A stretch of 64,000 bases of DNA from Armillaria gallica (lineage: Eukaryota; Basidiomycota; Agaricomycetes; Agaricales; Physalacriaceae). The DNA lies in the NCBI GenBank assembly GCA_037576215.1, contig JBANDB010000005.1, forward strand, positions 4,278,001 to 4,342,000. The letters run 5' to 3'. The position numbers and the translations under genes are program-made. Each line of letters starts with the position of its first letter. The first letter of the stretch is position 1. The notes under the pieces are model-generated. The model searched no databases and had not been told where the DNA came from. It saw only the letters and a list, made by a program, of their open reading frames with translations. Of the stretch, positions 58,241-64,000 are shown one piece after another.

Positions 58241-59185
58241 ATGGCGATCCTCCCTCCTCTGCATACTTTCGAGGTAATCTCAAATTTAACATTCGGAATG
58301 GGGATGGGCGGCTCTGAGGGAGGGATGGGAACATACCTACGATGCTCGGGTCCTTATTTGCGTGCAATATTGGGAGCTGTCAGTCTGCTATTCAACGGCC
58401 ACGGCGAAGCGTTTCTATCCAAAGATTTCTGTAATCAGTTTAATGAACATTTGGACGTCAAGAACTCTCACCCTCTCACGGAGCTAAGTATGTTGCCTCT
58501 ACATCGTCCTTATTATTTTCTAAAGCATGTGTCAAAGTCTGGTCCAATATCCGCGATACTATCATCAAGATGGTTGAAGAGGTGATCAAAGACTTAGCAG
58601 ACAAGCGCATAGCACCCTTCCTGGATGGCCCCGACCCTTTTCGTATCACCAAAGTGCCGTCTATCGTTGACTTTCTAGCTGTCCCTCGTTACGACACTCT
58701 CATCGAATCTCCCGTCTTGACGACTCTCGCTGAGGAGGGAGTCGAAGTCGCTCGTTGACGTGTTTTGCAAGGAATGGAGGGGACCAAACACGATCCCCAG
58801 ACCATGAAATTGGAACGGAGGCGCGTGCAGGCTGTCGAGACAGGAAACTTTCATGTTGATGTTTATACGAGCAGTCGGTTTGAACCCGGAAACTGCGACG
58901 GTGGACGATACATTGAGTGGTGCTCTTTTGTGAGTATCTTGGTTCTTCATCCTCAGTGTGGAGCTAACCATCCCACCGTCAGATCGGACATATAGACGGA
59001 CATATCTCAGGAAGAATCAACGTCGTTTCCTACCCAGAAGACTTTGAGATTATGCCTTTGGAAAACAAGGAGGACGATCCTGCCTCGAGAAACACCCAGA
59101 CCCTCATGCTTAGGGTTCCCGACTGTCTTATTGCTTTGCTTTGTTCTCAAATCATGTGTTTTGTTATTTATCGAAACGGGTCCTG
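58241..59185 (+). CDS. Hypothetical multi-exon gene
   Basis: The ATG at 58241 opens MAILPPLHTFEVISNLTFGM. Protein-like text continues in neighbouring frames: LLFNGHGEAFLSKDFCNQF, DTIIKMVEEVIKDLADKRIA, PFRITKVPSIVDFLAVPRYD, then VETGNFHVDVYTSSRFEPGN and GHIDGHISGRINVVSYPEDF. Exon joins were not resolved. I recognise no domain. Confidence 0.35.
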
Positions 59186-60415
59186 AATGAACGCGTGTAA
59201 CATCCAGTATGTCTTAATAATATGGGCCGGAAAACAGCTTCAGGTGGCCAGGGTGGTCGCTAAACGCCTCAGACGAGTGAAAAATAGCTTCGAGTTCCTC
59301 GCAGGCCATCGAAAGCTTGATTCAAGACCCTGATAGATATTACATGAGAGCGATGATAAAGAATAGAACCTTTCCATGCCTATTAAACACGATGAAATAA
59401 AGCAGAAGACAGAATACGCACCATTGACCCTATCTTGCGTGCCTTCCAATTCTGCACTCTCCGCCGCCTCCCCAAAACCATACTGCACTTTCCTCGCCGT
59501 CGTTGATCGTACCGAACACGTCCTACCAGCCGGATGGCAATGTATCGTCCTGGCAAGAGACGATGTGTCGTTGATTTTGCAAACGAACCTTCGGGATGGC
59601 TGACACGAGAGTGGGTGAAGGAGCTGCTAGAACTCACACAGATCGACTCAAAGATAACTGATTTTCGTTGGTAAGGGCTTGCAACGGCAGTAAGAGAAAA
59701 CGCAAGGACGGGAGGATAGATCATGGAAACGGGAAGAGAAAGCTAAAGAAAGATCGGAGGGTATTTTGATGGCAAACGGCCCATTGACCGGTGTGACATT
59801 GTGTGACGGTCGCGTGAAAATGCATGTGGTTGCGTGTGGTTCGTCGGGGGTGGCTAGCGTGTAGTACAGTGTGGACGCGTGTAGAGTTGACAGGATTGTC
59901 ACGGTGTTGACACGGCTCTACACGATCGCGTAATCGCTAAGGCAGGACGTCTCCGTGTGGCGCACCCGGGTTTGCACGGGATTTCATCGGTGTACACGGC
60001 TGTACACGGCTCCACACGGATGTACATCCGTTTAAACCGGTTTACATCGGTGTACACCGGTGCACACCGATGTACACCTGGTAAAGTCCAGTAATTCCAG
60101 TTGTAGTTTTTCTCCCAGCAAGAACGAAATCATGCTGAGATCATTCGGATCTCGAGGCTGTGTAGATGAACAGAGCGCTGAGGATCCTGATGGCAACCGC
60201 AACCATTGAGATAGCGAGTGGAGCGCAGTATATGTTTCCTGGGAATGCGTCGCTGTAGTACAGTGTAGATCGAGAGCAGGTGTTGCTGTTGAAAACAGAT
60301 GTCATTCTTAAAAATAAGGGTCCAGGTCAAAAAATCCACCGTAAAAGAACGAATCCTCGTAAACTCGGACTCGTAATTTACTGTTTGTTTATTGTTTGCC
60401 TCGAGACTTAAACTT
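59186..60415. repeat. Non-coding end region with GTGTACACC minisatellite, locus 3
   Basis: At 59950-60080 imperfect units (GGTGTACACGGC, TGTACACGGCTCC, GATGTACATCCG, GGTGTACACCGG, GATGTACACCTGG) form an array. A looser zone of GTGTAG/GTGTGG words precedes it from 59805. The flank CCAGTAATTCC at 60089 matches, inverted, the flank GGAAATACTGGACT of the array at 24.65 kb. Minus-strand frames near 60.13-60.34 kb have one hydrophobic stretch (LAISMVAVAIRILSALFIY) but no known family. Confidence 0.65.
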
Positions 60416-60433
60416 AAATGGTTTAAACCATTT
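60416..60433. repeat. Perfect 18-bp palindrome
   Basis: AAATGGTTTAAACCATTT is exactly self-complementary. It lies 46 bp inside the right end of the 50.6-kb block and could be a subterminal transposase site. Confidence 0.9.
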
Positions 60434-60467
60434 ATTTTTACGTTTAAAAACAGTTTTTTAACTAAAT

Positions 60468-60479
60468 GGTTGGAGCCCT
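60468..60479 (-). repeat. Right terminal inverted repeat GGTTGGAGCCCT
   Basis: This is the inverse of 9853-9864. It directly abuts the octamer AACAAACA. Confidence 0.55.
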
Positions 60480-60487
60480 AACAAACA
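60480..60487. repeat. Right 8-bp target-site duplication AACAAACA
   Basis: It is identical to 9834-9841. Directly after it the H4 5' flank of unit 2 continues. Confidence 0.55.
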
Positions 60488-60542
60488 ACGTTGCAACATC
60501 GAACAGCTTTCTTCCGATTACAGACAAATATTATCAACAGGT

Positions 60543-60782
60543 TTGTACTTCATTACTCTCGCGAATATCCTTGTCCCCATGTGGGCCCCCGGCATCGCAC
60601 TCTTCCTCGGTTCCTTCCAAATCAACCTCCATTCCATCCTGACCAATCGCATCATGCTACTGACATATCGATGTTATCCTACTGAAGAATTGTACACGGG
60701 TGACATCGAACTGTCTGATATCACTTCTGACGGTCCTGGATCTAGAAACGACGTGGAAAATGCACCAGGAACAATGCCCTGA
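60543..60782 (+). pseudogene. Membrane-protein C-terminal fragment, copy 2
   Basis: This is the second copy of the fragment at 3717-4067 (PMWAPGIALFLGSF, HSILTNRIMLLTYRCYPTEE). It ends early at a TGA (60780-60782) where copy 1 reads AGG. No other exons of the gene are visible. Confidence 0.4.
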
Positions 60783-61668
60783 CCTGACGGAAGAATACAG
60801 TCAACGGTGGAAATAAGCCGATTCAATGTACCGCCTGTAAGATTAAACAATTCCATATGTTACGAGAACGTATCTGACGATTCTGATTTCATCGAACAAA
60901 TCAGATGTGCAAGAATATATCCACACAATTCAGTGCAGAAGATTGCCATCGACAGATACATTGCCAGGGGCGACCGTCGCCAGTGCAGTTTTCTCATAAC
61001 GGTGTTCACAGTAGTTCAAGCGGGTTTCAGTATGACAGTAATTGAGCGATCAGAAAGCTAGCGTCGGAGAAATACAAGCTCAACCATTGAAAACAGCGTG
61101 CCTCATTTAAATTCCCTTGGGCCAGTCTCTTCAGCAGACTGTGATCACCGCTGTCTACAATTGCACCCACGGCAGTATCTCCTGCTGTCCTGGCTAATAT
61201 CGAGGAGACGGGGAATTAATGCAACGTCCGACAGACGAACGTCAAGAATCACAGTAAATGAGTGACTAGAAAACGGAAAGGTCCCTTTGACTTGGTACGC
61301 ATTTTACTCGCGAACACGAAGAACGTAAAGACTAGTAGAAACGACCTCAGCTTCATTCCTCGGACACACCGCCAAGTGCGTCCGCGACCCGTCCAGTGCG
61401 AACGATACTATTGCGTCTCCGTTGTCTTTGCCGCCTCACGCGTCGATCACCACCTTTACCGATGGTTCTCCGAGAGGCAAGAACATTCGTTTATTTAATT
61501 CTGTGATTTACTGAAGCTTCTTTCAATACCCAGATAAGGCTTCTCTCAATAAATTTCGGAGCACGCAATGATGTACGTAGCACTGAATTCCGACTGAATT
61601 GATCAAGGGTCGACGTAGACGATTCAATTAGAATTCACGCTGAGTCTTCCTAGGCGCGCACTGCGCAT

Positions 61669-63380
61669 TTGTGGCAGGACCGCATGCTCCCATACACCAT
61701 GACAGTCGGCCGCAGTTTGAGCGTAGACCTAGAGCTACTTAAACGTATACTAGCGGCAGGAAATTTCGTGGCAACTCTGCACTCCGAGTCGATGCCTTCG
61801 TTTAACACTACTCTGGCCGAAGAGGCTGGTGTAGCACCCTCAGATTTATATAAATTGTCGGTAACACTCTCGTTCTCAGACTGATCTCTGTACTGATTTT
61901 AATACTTCAGAACGGGTCCCCTGGTACGGCTCCAATCTTATATACTAGAAAGCGGCAGTCGCTCAGTTTTCATGTAGTTGATCAGCTGCTTCCTGGGTCT
62001 GATCTTATATGGCATTCTGTGCGATCAAGTCTGTCAGTAGTCCTGTCATTGTCCATACGTTCTTGACTGTCCTTTACTCACTTCATTCAAAGACATATAC
62101 TACATATCCTTTCCAAAGGATAATCTGACGTCCAAGACAGTCGTATATCTTCTCTGGCTGACCGAGACTGTTCAGACTGCTGCCAACATATATTACACTT
62201 TCGACACGTTCTGTTACGACTTTGGGAACCTTTCGGGACTGGATGATGTCAATATCACATGGTTCACGATTCCTATTCTCACTGGATTTGGTGCGTACTT
62301 ATGCATGTACATTTATGCTTTGAGTTACTGAAACAGCGGTAGTTGGCTGCATCGCCCAATTATTCTACGCCTGGCGGATGTATCAATTCAGCAAGAAGGC
62401 CCGATGGTTATGTATTATCCTATCGGTGGTAAGGTTTTAAAAAACGTCTTATACTGCTCCCTAAAAACACGATCTTCATCAAAGATCGCTTTTACTCAAT
62501 TTGCAGCTGCGATTTGTTGTGGCATCGGAATACGGAACACTGGCGGCCACTACTCAAATGTTCGGAATAATTCTACAATCAAAGTGGCGACAATAGTGAG
62601 CAGATCTTCGTCGTGTCCCGTATTCAATCATTTACGATTCACAGATATGGTTGGGTGGAAGCTTGTTGTGTGATACTGCCATTGCTTTGTGCATGACCTA
62701 CCTTGTAAGTGAAGTCGGGGCATAGCACTTAGGCCTTGGCTGATCGTTGCCGCCTGTAGTTAAGTCAAGCTCAAACTGGTCTCAAATCTACTCGGATACT
62801 TCTTTCCAGACTAATACGACTGAGCATTGAAACTGGGACAGCAACAGGTTAGTCATATACTAGGAAATTGTATCACATTAGTTCATATACCATCTGCACA
62901 GCTGCGATTGCTGCCGTCCACATGGCACTCGATTTCTCCACTCAGAATTACGACTACCCCACTGTGCCTGGGAACTGCTTGGTAAAGATGTATTCGAATA
63001 CGGTCCTTGCTGTTTGCAACAGCCGTATGACAGGACGGATTCGCGGAGGAAGGGAAGATACAACCCTTCATTCGTTCGACTCTTTCGATATGTCAATTGG
63101 CGGATTGAATATCGAGTTGCGGGATAAAGAGACCAACAGAAACGCAGATTCTTCTCTGCGGCCGGAGTTTTCCCAAAGAATCGATGACCAGGAGAAGGCA
63201 ATTGGGCTCAACTATCGTTTTTTAAACACTGGTTCAACGGCGCCTGTGTTGAGCGCAAAGGTCAGACACTTTCGCCCTCAAGTCAAGCAGATAATCTTAT
63301 GCAGATTCTATACAGCCAACATGAATGGCACGGCGTTGACGGTTATCGTTGGTACTCGTACAGATTCTATACAGCAGTAA
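61669..63380 (+). pseudogene. DUF6534-type membrane protein, broken copy 2
   Basis: The exon structure matches copy 1. The frame keeps TGG at 62372-62374 (FYAWRMYQFSKK), where copy 1 has TAG. Two stops still stand in tandem after SKWRQ: TAG at 62594-62596 (CAG in copy 1) and the shared TGA at 62597-62599. The first intron donor is GTCAGT instead of GTGAGT. The C-terminal exon (MYSNTVLAVCNSRM, then GGREDTTLHSFDSFDMS) is open. Since the TGA is shared, the gene was probably dead before it was duplicated. Confidence 0.7.
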
Positions 63381-63399
63381 TTAATATTACCGCGTAATC

Positions 63400-64000
63400 G
63401 AACTTCTGACATCACGACTGACATAGAAGACCCGGGGGTATTTCCCTGCATTTGTCACCGTAAAATAGGTGCCCCGCACTCCGTTTTGGAGACCTATCTG
63501 CCGCTTCTCTACTAGCTACATTGTTAGTTCAAAAACGCCTTCAGGTTTTGGTGCCCCATATGACATCGGCTCGACTTTCCAAGTCTTGGGATTGCGATTC
63601 CAGTTTCTCAACCTCTCAATGACAATTGACCGCGTCTCACGGTCATCCTAAGCCTTCGTCATACTCGCAAATCTCCTCGCCATCTTTCCCGGATTCTCCG
63701 AGTCTTGAGCTTGAACGATTCTAAACAACGCAGCCTTGGCCGTAAACACAAAGTAACCGGAATCCGTCATCTCGCCCTTTGGCGTCGGGGTTCGGTAGAC
63801 CTCCGGCTCGCCAACGCTCCTCGGCGCAAATCGCATCAGTGGCGAGCACTTTCTCTGCTTATAGAGAAATATGCGCGTCCACTCTCGCTCGTCTCAGGCA
63901 CCTCCGGAAGTGTTGAGATCTTCCGTGATGGCTTGACCCAAGGTGCGATATACAGCCATATGGCCCTCCCACCTTGCAATTTCATGACCTCTTGTATCAG
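63400..64000 (-). pseudogene. HET-like gene, copy 2, C-terminal part, cut by window end
   Basis: This is homologous to 6610-7195. Readable pieces include MTDSGYFVFTAKAALFRIVQ and ENPGKMARRFASMTKA, and they fall in more than one frame. An added G near 63788 (GTCGGGGTTCGG against GTCGGGTTCGG) shifts the frame relative to copy 1. Confidence 0.55.

Larger units (their letters stand above)
9842..60479. mobile_element. 50.6-kb block inserted in tandem unit 2; possible giant cargo transposon
   Basis: Three observations mark this as an insertion. Unit 2 of a tandem duplication is split at exactly these points, with H4 flank similarity on both sides. The octamer AACAAACA borders the block on both sides. 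The ends carry a 12-bp inverted repeat, AGGGCTCCAACC at 9853-9864 and GGTTGGAGCCCT at 60468-60479. The right repeat abuts the octamer; the left is separated from it by 11 bp (TTATAGCCTAT). The block holds intron-bearing host-like genes plus nested elements (copia, exonuclease/DDE gene, integrase-core gene). I recognise no intact hAT or KDZ transposase inside. It could be one giant element, a small element enlarged later, or a rearrangement using element ends. Confidence 0.45.
60480..64000. repeat. Tandem duplication, unit 2, right fragment
   Basis: This is homologous to about 3580-7195 in the same orientation and order, and is cut by the window end. It lacks about 80 bp present in unit 1 near 3605-3690. 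Confidence 0.85.

Overview
The window looks like nuclear DNA of an Agaricomycete (mushroom-forming basidiomycete). Many genes carry very short GT-AG introns (about 45-65 bp). There is a four-exon histone H4 gene, a Ty1/copia retroelement, and several protein families I associate with Agaricomycetes: DUF6534-type membrane proteins, HET-like proteins, F-box proteins, a gene joining a DUF6729-like region to a 3'-5' exonuclease, and an integrase-core gene. All names come from recognising motifs by eye; no search was run.

Layout. 0.2-2.3 kb: an unrecognised multi-exon gene. 2.8-9.1 kb: unit 1 of a tandem duplication of about 6.25 kb, holding an intact H4 gene, a membrane-protein fragment, a broken DUF6534 gene and a frameshifted HET-like gene. 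9.08-9.84 kb: start of unit 2, with a ruined H4 copy. Unit 2 then stops and resumes only at 60.48 kb, running off the window end. The 50.6 kb between has the 8-bp sequence AACAAACA on both outer sides and the 12-bp inverted repeat AGGGCTCCAACC / GGTTGGAGCCCT at its ends, so it looks like an insertion into unit 2.

Inside the 50.6 kb: the exonuclease/DDE-like gene (10.5-15.9 kb), a complete copia element with 300-bp LTRs (16.4-21.3 kb), poorly coding low-complexity DNA (21.3-28.8 kb), F-box genes (28.8-30.0, 42.9-44.1 and 49.4-50.8 kb), two large unrecognised basidiomycete-type genes (30.7-33.8 and 36.1-38.2 kb), three RING-finger genes (38.4-45.3 kb), an unrecognised acidic gene (46.1-48.5 kb), an integrase-core gene (51.2-52.8 kb), an aldo/keto reductase relic (53.2 kb), decayed tandem repeats (54-58 kb) and a GTGTACACC-rich minisatellite seen at three places.

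Reading. The intron-bearing, host-like genes inside the inserted block are hard to explain by nested small transposons alone. A large cargo-bearing transposon, or a rearrangement that used transposon ends, fits better. Protein-like frames are repeatedly broken by TGA codons, consistent with cytosine deamination.
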